From: an uncultured Paracoccaceae bacterium
GTDB taxonomy: Bacteria > Pseudomonadota > Alphaproteobacteria > Rhodobacterales > Rhodobacteraceae
NCBI GenBank assembly: GCA_958439195.1
Contig: OY288168.1
Span: 1-23,018, forward strand
DNA: 23,018 nt
Reading direction: 5' to 3'
Under the pieces are notes generated by a model. The model saw only the letters and a list, made by a program, of their open reading frames with translations, did no database searches and had not been told where the DNA came from. Every line of letters starts with the position of its first letter. Positions within the stretch are counted from its first letter, which is position 1. The position numbers and the translations under genes are program-made. Below, in pieces: positions 14,994 to 22,873 of this stretch.

Positions 14994-15080
14994 ATCGGAC
15001 TCCTGATTTACATCAGGGATATGGGGCTGATCCGGGGTGTGGCCAAGGGCCCGTGCTGCGACGCAGCGCCGCGTTTGTCA

Positions 15081-15103
15081 GATGCACCTGTGGACGGTGC
15101 GTC
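15081..15103 (-). terminator. Weak stem-loop downstream of the HAD gene
   Basis: GATGCACC (15081-15088) pairs with GGTGCGTC (15096-15103), one pair being G-T, around a 7-nt loop. It is in the 195-bp gap after the HAD gene on the minus strand. No T-run is present, so its role is uncertain. Confidence 0.3.
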
Positions 15104-15158
15104 GCCGTGGCCTGTGACTGTTTTCCGGGCGCATCCGGGACGTGTTGCGGTGATCGGC

Positions 15159-15182
15159 CCCCCGATTGGTCCCCCGATTGGT
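15159..15182. repeat. 12-bp tandem duplication
   Basis: CCCCCGATTGGT occurs exactly twice in a row (15159-15170, 15171-15182), just past the stop of the HAD gene. Confidence 0.9.
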
Positions 15183-15188
15183 CCCGTG

Positions 15189-15839
15189 TCAGTCTGCCGT
15201 CAGCCGCCCGAGAAACGCCGTCAGGTCCGGCGCGTGGTGATGGATGTGCGGGGCCGGTTCGGGTTCGGGGGCGATGTGGACTGTGCGCATCCCCATGGCG
15301 TGGGGCGCGGCGAGGTTGCGGGCATCATCTTCGAACATCGCGGCGGTGCTTGGGTCCAGCCCGTCAATGGCAAACACGGTTTCAAAGGCGGCATGTTCCG
15401 GTTTCGGGCGGTAGTTGGCGTGTTCGACCCCATAGACGGCGTCAAAAAGACCGGTCAGGCCGCGGGCCGCCAGAACGCGGTGGGCATAGGGCGCGTCGGC
15501 ATTGGTATAGACGATGCGGCGGCCGGGGAGCGCCGCGATATGGCGGACAAGGGCCGGATCGGGTGTCAGCACGGTAAAATCGATGTCGTGGACATCCGCA
15601 AGGTAGGCTTCAGGGTCGATGGCATGTTCGGCCATGAGGCCCGCCAGCGTGGTGCCATAGAGTTTCCAATAGCTGGCGCGCAAGTGATCGGCATGGGCGC
15701 GGTCCACCCCAAGCGCCTGCATGACCCAATTCGTCATGCGCACCTCGATCTGGTCGAACAGGCGCATGTGCGGCGGGTAAAGCGTGTTGTCGAGGTCAAA
15801 GACCCAGGTGCGGACGTGGTGAAAATCTTGCTTTGGCAT
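15189..15839 (-). CDS. HAD-superfamily hydrolase, pyrimidine 5'-nucleotidase (SDT1-like) type
   Basis: The product has 216 residues. The four HAD motifs are visible: FDLDNTLYP with nucleophile D15 and acid D17, YTNAD (T112), YRPKPE with K146, and FEDDARN with D171/D172. The DNTLYP start, the helical cap near residues 25-90 and the overall length match the group annotated as pyrimidine 5'-nucleotidases, which dephosphorylate UMP/CMP-like nucleotides; the real substrate could be another small phosphate ester. The C-terminus carries PEPEPAPHIHHHAPD, a Pro/His-rich stretch. ATG 15839 fits the family start. The start is 151 bp from that of the divergent GntR gene. The product is cytoplasmic, with no signal peptide. 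Confidence 0.82.
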   Translation of the reverse strand: MPKQDFHHVRTWVFDLDNTLYPPHMRLFDQIEVRMTNWVMQALGVDRAHADHLRASYWKLYGTTLAGLMAEHAIDPEAYLADVHDIDFTVLTPDPALVRHIAALPGRRIVYTNADAPYAHRVLAARGLTGLFDAVYGVEHANYRPKPEHAAFETVFAIDGLDPSTAAMFEDDARNLAAPHAMGMRTVHIAPEPEPAPHIHHHAPDLTAFLGRLTAD

Positions 15840-15882
15840 TGTGGGAGGGTAGTCCGGGGTGCGGGCGGCGGCAATGGTTGGT

Positions 15883-15919
15883 GTTGCATGCTGGGGCGTT
15901 GCATGGGGGGCGTTGCATG
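15883..15919. repeat. Three direct GTTGCATG repeats upstream of the GntR gene
   Basis: GTTGCATG occurs at 15883-15890, 15898-15905 and 15912-15919, with steps of 15 and 14 bp. The last two lie in a near-perfect duplication of GGCGTTGCATGGGG. They are in the 151-bp divergent region between the HAD and GntR starts, so they could be regulator sites or a slippage product. Confidence 0.6.
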
Positions 15920-15976
15920 GGGGCGGGGGCGGGATTAGGGTTGCTTACGGTATGCCGATGTATTCATTCGGTGCGT

Positions 15977-15982
15977 GGAGGG
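15977..15982 (+). promoter_or_regulatory. Ribosome binding site that decides the GntR start
   Basis: GGAGGG lies 8 nt before GTG 15991. The in-frame ATGs at 15952 and 15958 have no comparable site, and the residues they would add do not resemble the family. Confidence 0.65.
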
Positions 15983-15990
15983 GACGACAG

Positions 15991-16626
15991 GTGCAGAAGG
16001 ACGCGTATACGCTGATCCTGGAGGCGATCGATGCGGGGCTTTACAAGCCCGGCGATCGGTTGGTGGAGTCGGAACTGGCTGATCGGCTGGGCGTGTCGCG
16101 CACGCCGGTGCGCGAGGCGTTGCAGCGGCTTGAGACGCAGGCGATGCTGACGCGCGATGGGCGGAGCCTGATCGTGGCATCGTTGGATCACAACCAGTTG
16201 GCCGAACTTTATGCTGTTCGGACGGAGTTGGAGGGGCTGGCGGCGCGGCTGGCGGCGCGCCATGCCACGGATGAGGAAATCCGGGTTTTGCGTGGCATGG
16301 TCGAGGATGACCAGACGCTGCTGGGGGCCGATCCCAAGCTGTTGAGCCGGGCAAACAAGCGGTTTCACAAGCAGATCCATCTGGCCAGTCACAACCGGTT
16401 TCTTGTGCAGCAACTGGACCTTGTGCATCGGTCGATGGCGTTGATGGCCAATACCTCCTTTGCGGCCGAGGGCCGGGATGAGGTGGCTTTGGCCGAACAT
16501 GACCAGATTGTGCGCGCGATCGAGGCGCGCGATGGCGAGGCGGCGTATCAAGCCTTGCGCCAGCATATCAGCAAGGCGTTCGAGACGCGGTTGCGGGTGG
16601 ATGCGGGCGAGATTCGCACACGGTAA
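15991..16626 (+). CDS. GntR-family transcriptional regulator, FadR/FCD subfamily
   Basis: From GTG 15991 the product has 211 residues. The winged helix-turn-helix reads AYTLILEAIDAGLYKPGDRLVESELADRLGVSRTPVREALQRLETQAML, ending in the GntR-type wing. The FCD ligand domain follows from about residue 68, with LYAVRTELEGLAARLAA, KRFHKQIHLASHN (H126), EHDQIVRAI (H170) and LRQHISKAF (H192), the histidines that usually hold a metal and a carboxylate ligand. Asn 122 stands where many members have Asp. Such regulators usually repress genes of small-acid or amino-acid use. It diverges from the HAD gene and is convergent with the glycosyltransferase, only 17 bp apart. Its targets are not evident. Confidence 0.9.
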   Translation: MQKDAYTLILEAIDAGLYKPGDRLVESELADRLGVSRTPVREALQRLETQAMLTRDGRSLIVASLDHNQLAELYAVRTELEGLAARLAARHATDEEIRVLRGMVEDDQTLLGADPKLLSRANKRFHKQIHLASHNRFLVQQLDLVHRSMALMANTSFAAEGRDEVALAEHDQIVRAIEARDGEAAYQALRQHISKAFETRLRVDAGEIRTR

Positions 16627-16643
16627 GCATCAGGGCAGGGCCG

Positions 16644-18791
16644 TTATTCGGGCATCTGCATGGGGGTCTTCGGGCCAGGCGATGGGGAGATGCAGGCGGA
16701 TGGATCGGCCTGTGTGTCTGCGTCATGGTGGCCGTGCTTTGTCTTGTCCCAGTGAAAGGGGCGGGTCACGGCTTCGGCAAAGGCCTTGGCGGTGGCGAAG
16801 GATGACAGCAGGGCATAGGGTTTCAGGAGTGGCAGCCAAAGCCACGGCACCGCATGGCCCGCGCGCCGCATGGCAAGCGCGGCAAGGCCAATGTCAAGGG
16901 CATGGACCGACAGCATCACAGGGGCAATTGCCGCGAGCGTTGCGGGATCGACCAGAGACAGCACCGGATGCGGCAGGCCAAACGCCACGAGCCACAGCGA
17001 CCACAAGACCGGCGTGGCAATGCCCTGCATGAGCGAGCCGATGATCAGCACCTGAACGGCGACAAAGCGCCTTGGGCCAAGGTCGCGCAGCAGTTTGCGT
17101 GGCGCGCGCATGTGGACGAGCCATGTCATCAGATAGCCCTTTGTCCAGCGTGACCGCTGCTTGACCCATGGGACGGGGCGGCAATTCGCCTCTTCCATCG
17201 TGACCGAGGGAAGCATGCCGGTCTGCCAGCCGCGCCGGGCGAGGCGGAGGCCAAGATCGGCGTCTTCGGTGACGTTGTGGGCATCCCATGCCCCCACCTC
17301 TGTCACCGCATCGCGGCGCAGAAAGAGCGTGGTGCCACCCAGCGGCACCGGAAGGCCAAGGTGGACGAGGCCTGGCAGGAACAGGCGGAACCATGCGGCA
17401 TATTCAAGCGTGAAGCAGCGCGCGATCCAATTTGTTCGCGGATTGTAGAAATCCAGCATTCCCTGCACGCATCCCAGCCGTGCCGGACCGTGGGCGAAGG
17501 CGGCGGCAACCTTCAGCAGTTGATCGGGGGCAGGCGCATCTTCGGCGTCATAGATCCCGATGATGCCGCCGCGGGTGAAATCGAGGCCAAAGTTCAGGGC
17601 GCGCGGTTTGGTGCGGACATGCCCATCCGGCACCGCAATCACCCGCATCCAGACCGGCAGATCAATCCCGGCAAGTGCGGCGCGGGTGGCGGTATCCGAC
17701 GATTCAAGCATCACGATCACATCCAGCCGGTCCCGCGGGTAATTCAGCGCCGACAGACGGCGGATCAGGCGGGGGGCAATCTCCGCCTCGCCATACAAGG
17801 CGACGAGGACAGAGATTGTGGGCAGGTCGCCCGTTTCCAGAGGCGGAGGGTCGATCTGTGGGCGGCACAGGGCGGCGGCGGCGGTCGCAATTTTCAGAAA
17901 GGTGAGCGAGACAAAGGTGATCGCCGTTGCCAGCAGCGCAATGCCGAAGGCGAGATCCGGTCGCAAGGCGGCGCAGGTGAGGAAGGCCGTGGCAATCAGC
18001 CCGGCCCAGAAGGTGAGGACGACACGATCAAGGCTGCGGCAACTGTCGATGGCATCGGGGCGCTGTTCGGCGGCGCGGACAAGGCCAGGGCCGGCATGGG
18101 CAAGGAGGGCCGCGTCGATCAGCGGGCGGGGACACGGCAGGGGGCGGATGTTGGGGCCGTAGAGGGCGGCAAGATAGGCACTGTGGCGGTCAAATCCTGC
18201 GGGGCTGGCCGTCAGGATGATGACATCACCGCTGCGCTGCCGCCAGGGCAAAAGGCTGTGGCGCAGGGCAAAGGCCGGGCCAAGCCGCCGCAACAGCAAG
18301 GCATCGGGTGCATCGCGCAGCGGATCGACCGGGAGCGGCAGGTCGAGTTGGCGGGGCAGATCGACGGTGGGGTCGGATGGTGGAACGGGCGGCGTGTGGC
18401 GGGCCGGGTCCAGCGCGGCGAGGATGCCCTTGGGGATGGCGGATGCCCCTATGGCTGCCACGCCGTGCCGGGTTGCGCCAAGGCCGGGATTTCCGGTGTT
18501 CAGGCCGGGGATGGCGATGTTGCGGGAGGGCGGGGCGCGGGTGGCAACGATGGGAGCCGCGCGGAAACTGGAGGGGGCTTCGGCGAAGCCGTGCAGGGGC
18601 AGGGGCAGGGGCAGGGGGGCAAAGACGGCGGCGGGCGGGGTGGTTCCGGCGGTGGCTGCACCGTGCAAGGGCGGAAGGTTGGCGTTTGGGGAGGCGAGGG
18701 GGATGGCGGGAGAGGCCAAGGTGCCGTTGCCTGCGGGGTCAGGCGGCGGCAGCGCCTTTTGGGGGCGTGCTGGTTGCGTTGGTGCAGGCAT
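16644..18791 (-). CDS. Membrane family 2 glycosyltransferase with a T2SS-E N-like domain and a Pro-rich N-terminus
   Basis: The product has 715 residues from ATG 18791 (GGAG 10 nt upstream); GTG 18821 would add ten. Residues 1-120 are Pro/Ala-rich and probably disordered. Residues about 160-245 (RRLGPAFALRHSLLPWRQRSGDVIILTASP, then YGPNIRPLPCPRPLIDAALL) resemble the N-terminal domain of type II secretion ATPase GspE, found also on some glycosyltransferases such as NfrB. Two membrane helices (about 258-300) precede the GT-A domain: ISVLVALYGEAE, DAED (415-418), the acceptor TEDAD (508-512) and QRSRW (545-549), the cellulose-synthase-like set for processive sugar transfer. More membrane helices follow. 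It probably makes or modifies an extracellular polysaccharide; the sugar is unknown. It is monocistronic as far as seen. Confidence 0.85.
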   Translation of the reverse strand: MPAPTQPARPQKALPPPDPAGNGTLASPAIPLASPNANLPPLHGAATAGTTPPAAVFAPLPLPLPLHGFAEAPSSFRAAPIVATRAPPSRNIAIPGLNTGNPGLGATRHGVAAIGASAIPKGILAALDPARHTPPVPPSDPTVDLPRQLDLPLPVDPLRDAPDALLLRRLGPAFALRHSLLPWRQRSGDVIILTASPAGFDRHSAYLAALYGPNIRPLPCPRPLIDAALLAHAGPGLVRAAEQRPDAIDSCRSLDRVVLTFWAGLIATAFLTCAALRPDLAFGIALLATAITFVSLTFLKIATAAAALCRPQIDPPPLETGDLPTISVLVALYGEAEIAPRLIRRLSALNYPRDRLDVIVMLESSDTATRAALAGIDLPVWMRVIAVPDGHVRTKPRALNFGLDFTRGGIIGIYDAEDAPAPDQLLKVAAAFAHGPARLGCVQGMLDFYNPRTNWIARCFTLEYAAWFRLFLPGLVHLGLPVPLGGTTLFLRRDAVTEVGAWDAHNVTEDADLGLRLARRGWQTGMLPSVTMEEANCRPVPWVKQRSRWTKGYLMTWLVHMRAPRKLLRDLGPRRFVAVQVLIIGSLMQGIATPVLWSLWLVAFGLPHPVLSLVDPATLAAIAPVMLSVHALDIGLAALAMRRAGHAVPWLWLPLLKPYALLSSFATAKAFAEAVTRPFHWDKTKHGHHDADTQADPSACISPSPGPKTPMQMPE
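18594..18617. repeat. Hexanucleotide CAGGGG x4 inside the glycosyltransferase gene
   Basis: Four exact CAGGGG copies encode the PLPLPLPL stretch of the disordered N-terminus on the minus strand. The 6-bp unit keeps the frame, so copy number can change without breaking the gene. Confidence 0.85.
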
Positions 18792-18898
18792 GGGGTGGTG
18801 ACTCCGCTGCGTGGAAGTCACCTTGGGACGGGTAGGTTAAGGGCAGGTTAACGGCGCTGGCGATTGGGGCGGCTTGGCTTCGGCATTGGCGGGGCCTT

Positions 18899-18930
18899 TG
18901 AGCAGGGTGTTGGCTGAGCAGGGTGTTGGC
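18899..18930. repeat. 16-bp tandem duplication upstream of the glycosyltransferase
   Basis: TGAGCAGGGTGTTGGC occurs exactly twice (18899-18914, 18915-18930) in the 217-bp gap between the glycosyltransferase start and the carA stop. No clear promoter was found in this gap. Confidence 0.9.
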
Positions 18931-18947
18931 AGCCGACACCGCAATCC

Positions 18948-18979
18948 GCTGCCGTTGTCTGCTGCCGTTGTCTGCTGCC
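18948..18979. repeat. 13-bp tandem duplication between carA and the glycosyltransferase gene
   Basis: GCTGCCGTTGTCT occurs at 18948-18960 and 18961-18973, with the first 6 bases again at 18974-18979. Confidence 0.88.
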
Positions 18980-19008
18980 TTGCTTGGCCGACCAGCTCAG
19001 GCTGCGCT

Positions 19009-20169
<1,161 letters not shown>

Positions 20170-20200
20170 GGTGGCGACTCCCTGACGGCAAATTGCGCGG

Positions 20201-20229
20201 ACACTAGTGTTGTAAGGGGGTGGGGTCAA
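20201..20229 (-). promoter_or_regulatory. Probable carA promoter
   Basis: On the minus strand TTGACC (20224-20229) is separated by 17 nt from TAGTGT (20201-20206), about 32 bp before the carA start. The -35 is near consensus and the -10 partly so. Confidence 0.45.
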
Positions 20230-20287
20230 GGCTTTGGGGGAAAAGGAATATATATGAATTTCAATAGCTTGGCGTTTCAGAGCGCAG

Positions 20288-20316
20288 TTGTGGCCCGGCG
20301 CGTGACAGGGTATGTT
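20288..20316 (+). promoter_or_regulatory. Probable yqeY promoter
   Basis: TTGTGG (20288-20293), a 17-nt spacer and TATGTT (20311-20316) lie 35 bp before ATG 20352, divergent from the carA promoter. Confidence 0.45.
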
Positions 20317-20351
20317 GGCGGTCCATGCCAACCTTTGGGGAAAGGTGACAG

Positions 20352-20813
20352 ATGTCATTGCGGGAACACCTTCAAATCGCGCTTAAAGAAGCGATGAAGG
20401 CCAAGCAGGCCGAGCGGCTTTCAACGCTGCGGTTGATCAATGCCGCGATCAAGGATCGTGAGATTGCCGGTCGCGGTGGGGAAGGCGGCGATCAGGAGGT
20501 GGGCGATCCCGAAATCCTGGCCATCATGGGAAAGATGGTGAAGCAACGGCAGGAAAGCGCGCGCGCCTACGAAGAGGGTGGGCGGCTGGAGTTGGCGGAA
20601 AAGGAATTGAACGAAGTCCGGGTGATCGAGGAGTTTTTGCCACGCCAGCTTTCGGGAGATGAGATCGAGGCGGCGGTGAAGGCCGCGATTGCCGAGGCGG
20701 GCGCTTCAAGTATCCGCGACATGGGCCGTGTCATGGCTGTGCTGAAGGGCAAATATACCGGGCAGATGGATTTCGGCGCGGTCGGGCCGAAGGTGAAGGA
20801 TTTGCTGGCCTGA
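20352..20813 (+). CDS. GatB/YqeY domain protein
   Basis: The product has 153 residues, the standard length for free-standing YqeY proteins, all helical. Typical text is MSLREHLQIALKEAMKAKQAERLSTLRLINAAIKDREI at the start, MVKQRQESARAYEEGGRLELAEKE in the middle, and EFLPRQLS and RDMGRVMAVLKGKYTGQMDFGAVGPKVKDLL at the end. The domain resembles the tRNA-binding tail of GatB, the Asp/Glu-tRNA amidotransferase subunit, so a tRNA-linked role is often supposed, but the function of the stand-alone protein is not settled. AAAGG 8 nt upstream supports ATG 20352. It has its own promoter candidate and a clear terminator, so it is probably a single-gene transcript. Confidence 0.93.
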   Translation: MSLREHLQIALKEAMKAKQAERLSTLRLINAAIKDREIAGRGGEGGDQEVGDPEILAIMGKMVKQRQESARAYEEGGRLELAEKELNEVRVIEEFLPRQLSGDEIEAAVKAAIAEAGASSIRDMGRVMAVLKGKYTGQMDFGAVGPKVKDLLA

Positions 20814-20843
20814 GGGTGGCAGAAGGCTGAAGCTGGGCTGGTT

Positions 20844-20867
20844 TTCTGGCGTTCTGGCGTTCTGGGG
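20844..20867. repeat. 8-bp tandem repeat, about 3 copies
   Basis: TTCTGGCG occurs at 20844-20851 and 20852-20859, with TTCTGGGG at 20860-20867, between the yqeY stop and its terminator. Confidence 0.75.
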
Positions 20868-20870
20868 AAT

Positions 20871-20891
20871 GGGGGCTGCGGCCCCCTTTTT
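20871..20891 (+). terminator. Rho-independent terminator of yqeY
   Basis: GGGGGC (20871-20876) pairs with GCCCCC (20881-20886) around TGCG and is followed by five T, 58 bp after the stop codon. Confidence 0.85.
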
Positions 20892-20923
20892 CATGTCGGA
20901 TCGCGGGGTGATTGCAGGCGGGG

Positions 20924-21934
20924 TTATTGCAGACTGCGGGACAAAAAGCCCAGCAGGCGGTCGAACGCCTGTTCGCCGCTTGGGTCCAGCGTGAACTGGT
21001 ATTCATGCGGCAGCGGTGGCTTGTGATCCTGCGGAAAGAGCAAGGTTTCAACCCGGATGCCCCGCGCCGTTGCCGCGTCGATCAGCGCCAGCGTTTGTGG
21101 CAGCAAAGGGTCTGCATTGCCCGCAGTCAGGAACAGCGGCGGCAGATCGGCGGGAAGATGCGAGAGAAGCGAAAAAAGTGGGGCGTCGGGTGCCGTGGAT
21201 GCATCCCTGACCCCAAGATAGGCCCAGAGAACGCTGCGCAGGAACAGGCCGAAGGGACCGTCCAGGTTCATCCCCGACAGGTCATAAACCCCGCAGAACA
21301 GGGCAAGGCCACGGGGCGGGCTGATGCGGGGACTGGGGCGCAAATTCAAGGCGCGGGCATAGGCCGGGTCTTGCAGGGCGATGGTGGTTTGCAGGGCGAT
21401 GTGGCTGCCTGCGCTGTCTCCGGCCAGAACCATGCGGTTCGGGTCAAGGCCATAGATTGGGGCGGCGGCGGTGATCCAGAGCAGAACCTCTAGGATCTGG
21501 TCGGCCGGATGCGGATGCAGGCGTGTAGGCGCGCGGGTATAGTTCGGGGCGATGGTGGCAAAGCCGTTGCTGGCCACAAGACGCAGGTAATTGCCGACAT
21601 TGTCTTTTGAGCCTGACACAAACGCCCCGCCATGCACCCAGACAAGGATCGGCCAGCCATCCGGTGGCGCGGGGCCGGGGGGAAGGATCAGGTCCAGCCT
21701 TTCGCGCGGGTCGGGGCCATAGGCGAGATCGGGATGTTCGGTCAGGTTGGCGGGCAGGCGCGGTTCCAGAGCCACCATTGCGCGGGTGGCGTCGTGGTCA
21801 AACAGCAGGCGAATGGCCAGCACGGCGGGCCACGGGCTGAAACGGGCAAAGGCAAGGCCAAGGGCAACCAAAAGGGCAATCGCAACAGTGACACGCAGAA
21901 GACCACGGCGCATCGGCGGTTCCTGACTGTTCAT
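20924..21934 (-). CDS. Membrane-anchored alpha/beta hydrolase, HSL-type esterase
   Basis: The product has 336 residues. A hydrophobic segment at about 12-30 after two arginines suggests a membrane anchor or uncleaved signal, placing the enzyme outside the cytoplasm. The fold is that of hormone-sensitive-lipase-type carboxylesterases: oxyanion motif VHGGAFVSG (HGG 101-103), nucleophile Ser 174 in AGDSAGSHIAL, Asp 275 in NADPLLPQ and His 310 in LPHEYQF. It should cleave esters of short or medium acids; the natural substrate is unknown. ATG 21934 has AGGTGGGGG before it; ATG 21913, with AGGA about 9 nt upstream, is a possible alternative that keeps the anchor. It is downstream of the DUF2244 gene, 56 bp apart, on the same strand, so the two may be one transcript. 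Confidence 0.85.
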   Translation of the reverse strand: MNSQEPPMRRGLLRVTVAIALLVALGLAFARFSPWPAVLAIRLLFDHDATRAMVALEPRLPANLTEHPDLAYGPDPRERLDLILPPGPAPPDGWPILVWVHGGAFVSGSKDNVGNYLRLVASNGFATIAPNYTRAPTRLHPHPADQILEVLLWITAAAPIYGLDPNRMVLAGDSAGSHIALQTTIALQDPAYARALNLRPSPRISPPRGLALFCGVYDLSGMNLDGPFGLFLRSVLWAYLGVRDASTAPDAPLFSLLSHLPADLPPLFLTAGNADPLLPQTLALIDAATARGIRVETLLFPQDHKPPLPHEYQFTLDPSGEQAFDRLLGFLSRSLQ

Positions 21935-21990
21935 CCCCCACCTGATGACACCACAAAAACACGCATTTTGCGAGTCGTTTTCAGAATGGG

Positions 21991-22479
21991 TCAGCGCAGG
22001 CCAGCAAGGCGGTGCTGCAATTCATCCCGCAGGGTGATGCGTTCGTCTTCGGACAGGAAGGCGCCCAGTTCCACCTCGCGCCCGCTGCCGCGCAGGGTGA
22101 GGTAGTGGGGCACTGGGCCGCCGGTGGGATGCAGGTGGACCGATACCCAGAAGGGATTGGCCTGCCAATCCTGTCGCCGCCCGTGTGGCCCGTGGCGGAT
22201 GAGCGAGAGCGAGTCGTGCGAGAGGGTGAGGTCTTCGACAATCTCGCCGTCCCGGTAGGACCGCGACAAGGCGGCCCACATGCCCCAGATCGCCAGCGCG
22301 AAGAACGGCAGGATGCCCCACAAGACGGGCGAGCCGAGAACCGAAAGCATGGGGACAAGGACCAGCGCGCAGGTGCCGCCGATGAACAGCACAAAGCCTT
22401 TGCGCGGCAGGGATCGGTAGGGCCAGAGGTGAAGCCGGGCCTGCGCGTCGTCAGAGGGGGGTAACCATTGGTAGGGCAT
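21991..22479 (-). CDS. DUF2244 family membrane protein
   Basis: The product has 162 residues and two membrane helices at about 28-48 and 52-71. A soluble C-terminal part follows: YRDGEIVEDLTLSHDSLSLIRHG, then WQANPFWVSVHLHPTGGPVPHYLTLRGSGREVELGAFLSEDERITLRDEL. This arrangement, and the ELGAFLSEDER text near the end, match alphaproteobacterial DUF2244 proteins, often coded next to cytochrome c oxidase genes, as here with ctaD just upstream on the same strand. A role in oxidase assembly is an inference from that position only. ATG 22479 fits the family start. The ctaD terminator and a 394-bp repeat-filled gap separate it from ctaD, so it probably has its own promoter, which I could not locate. 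Confidence 0.8.
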   Translation of the reverse strand: MPYQWLPPSDDAQARLHLWPYRSLPRKGFVLFIGGTCALVLVPMLSVLGSPVLWGILPFFALAIWGMWAALSRSYRDGEIVEDLTLSHDSLSLIRHGPHGRRQDWQANPFWVSVHLHPTGGPVPHYLTLRGSGREVELGAFLSEDERITLRDELQHRLAGLR

Positions 22480-22605
22480 CGGCGGAAATTAACCTGACGG
22501 TTCCGAAAGGGAAGGGGGTGCGACGGCATGTGCCGGTGAAGGGCCACCCGAGGCGGCATGGCCGGGTTCGACGCGGCGGGGGCGATGCGGGATGCGACGG
22601 CAAGA

Positions 22606-22650
22606 CGAAGTTTGACGCAAACTTCGCAGCGGTTTCGGGCGCAGAAACCG
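22606..22650. repeat. Double-hairpin module 1
   Basis: CGAAGTTTG (22606-22614) pairs with CAAACTTCG (22618-22626) around a 3-nt loop. Just after it CGGTTTC (22630-22636) pairs with GAAACCG (22644-22650). It belongs to the 394-bp gap between the DUF2244 gene and ctaD; the part from 22480 to 22605 shows nothing I can name. Confidence 0.75.
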
Positions 22651-22652
22651 GG

Positions 22653-22696
22653 GAGGCAGTGGTGAGGCAGTGGTGAGGCAGTGGTGAGGCAGTGGG
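22653..22696. repeat. 11-bp tandem repeat, 4 copies
   Basis: GAGGCAGTGGT is repeated at 22653, 22664, 22675 and 22686; the last copy ends in G and runs into a tract of G. The unit is about one helical turn. Confidence 0.9.
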
Positions 22697-22729
22697 GGGG
22701 GGGCGTCCGGTCAAGCGGAACGGGTGACA

Positions 22730-22774
22730 CCGGAATTTGTGGCAAATTCCGGCGCGGTTTCTGCGTCAGAAACC
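22730..22774. repeat. Double-hairpin module 2
   Basis: CCGGAATTTG (22730-22739) pairs with CAAATTCCGG (22743-22752) around TGG. Then GGTTTCTG (22756-22763) pairs with CAGAAACC (22767-22774) around CGT. The order and the TTTG-nnn-CAAA and GGTTTC-GAAACC elements match module 1. Confidence 0.8.
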
Positions 22775-22816
22775 AATTGGCCCGGAAACCACTTGGCTCG
22801 GAAACCGCTTGGCCCG
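22769..22816. repeat. 16-bp tandem repeat, 3 copies
   Basis: GAAACCnnTTGGCnCG occurs at 22769-22784, 22785-22800 and 22801-22816. Its first GAAACC is the right arm of the second hairpin of module 2, so the array may have grown from that arm. Confidence 0.85.
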
Positions 22817-22825
22817 GACAAAAGC

Positions 22826-22856
22826 AAAAGGCCCCGGAGGTTCCGGGGCCTTTTTT
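22826..22856. terminator. Strong terminator after ctaD, bidirectional by sequence
   Basis: AAAAGGCCCCGG (22826-22837) pairs with CCGGGGCCTTTT (22843-22854) around AGGTT. The minus strand continues TTTTGCTTTTG after the stem, as expected for the end of ctaD; the plus strand has six T. Confidence 0.88.
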
Positions 22857-22873
22857 GTGTGGTGTGCGTTGCC

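Noticed and set aside
15859..15990. Upstream starts for the GntR gene
   Set aside because: The added Trp/Gly-rich residues come from the direct-repeat region and the best ribosome site serves GTG 15991.
22653..22816. A CRISPR array
   Set aside because: The repeat units are 11 and 16 bp and directly abut, with no spacers and no cas genes.
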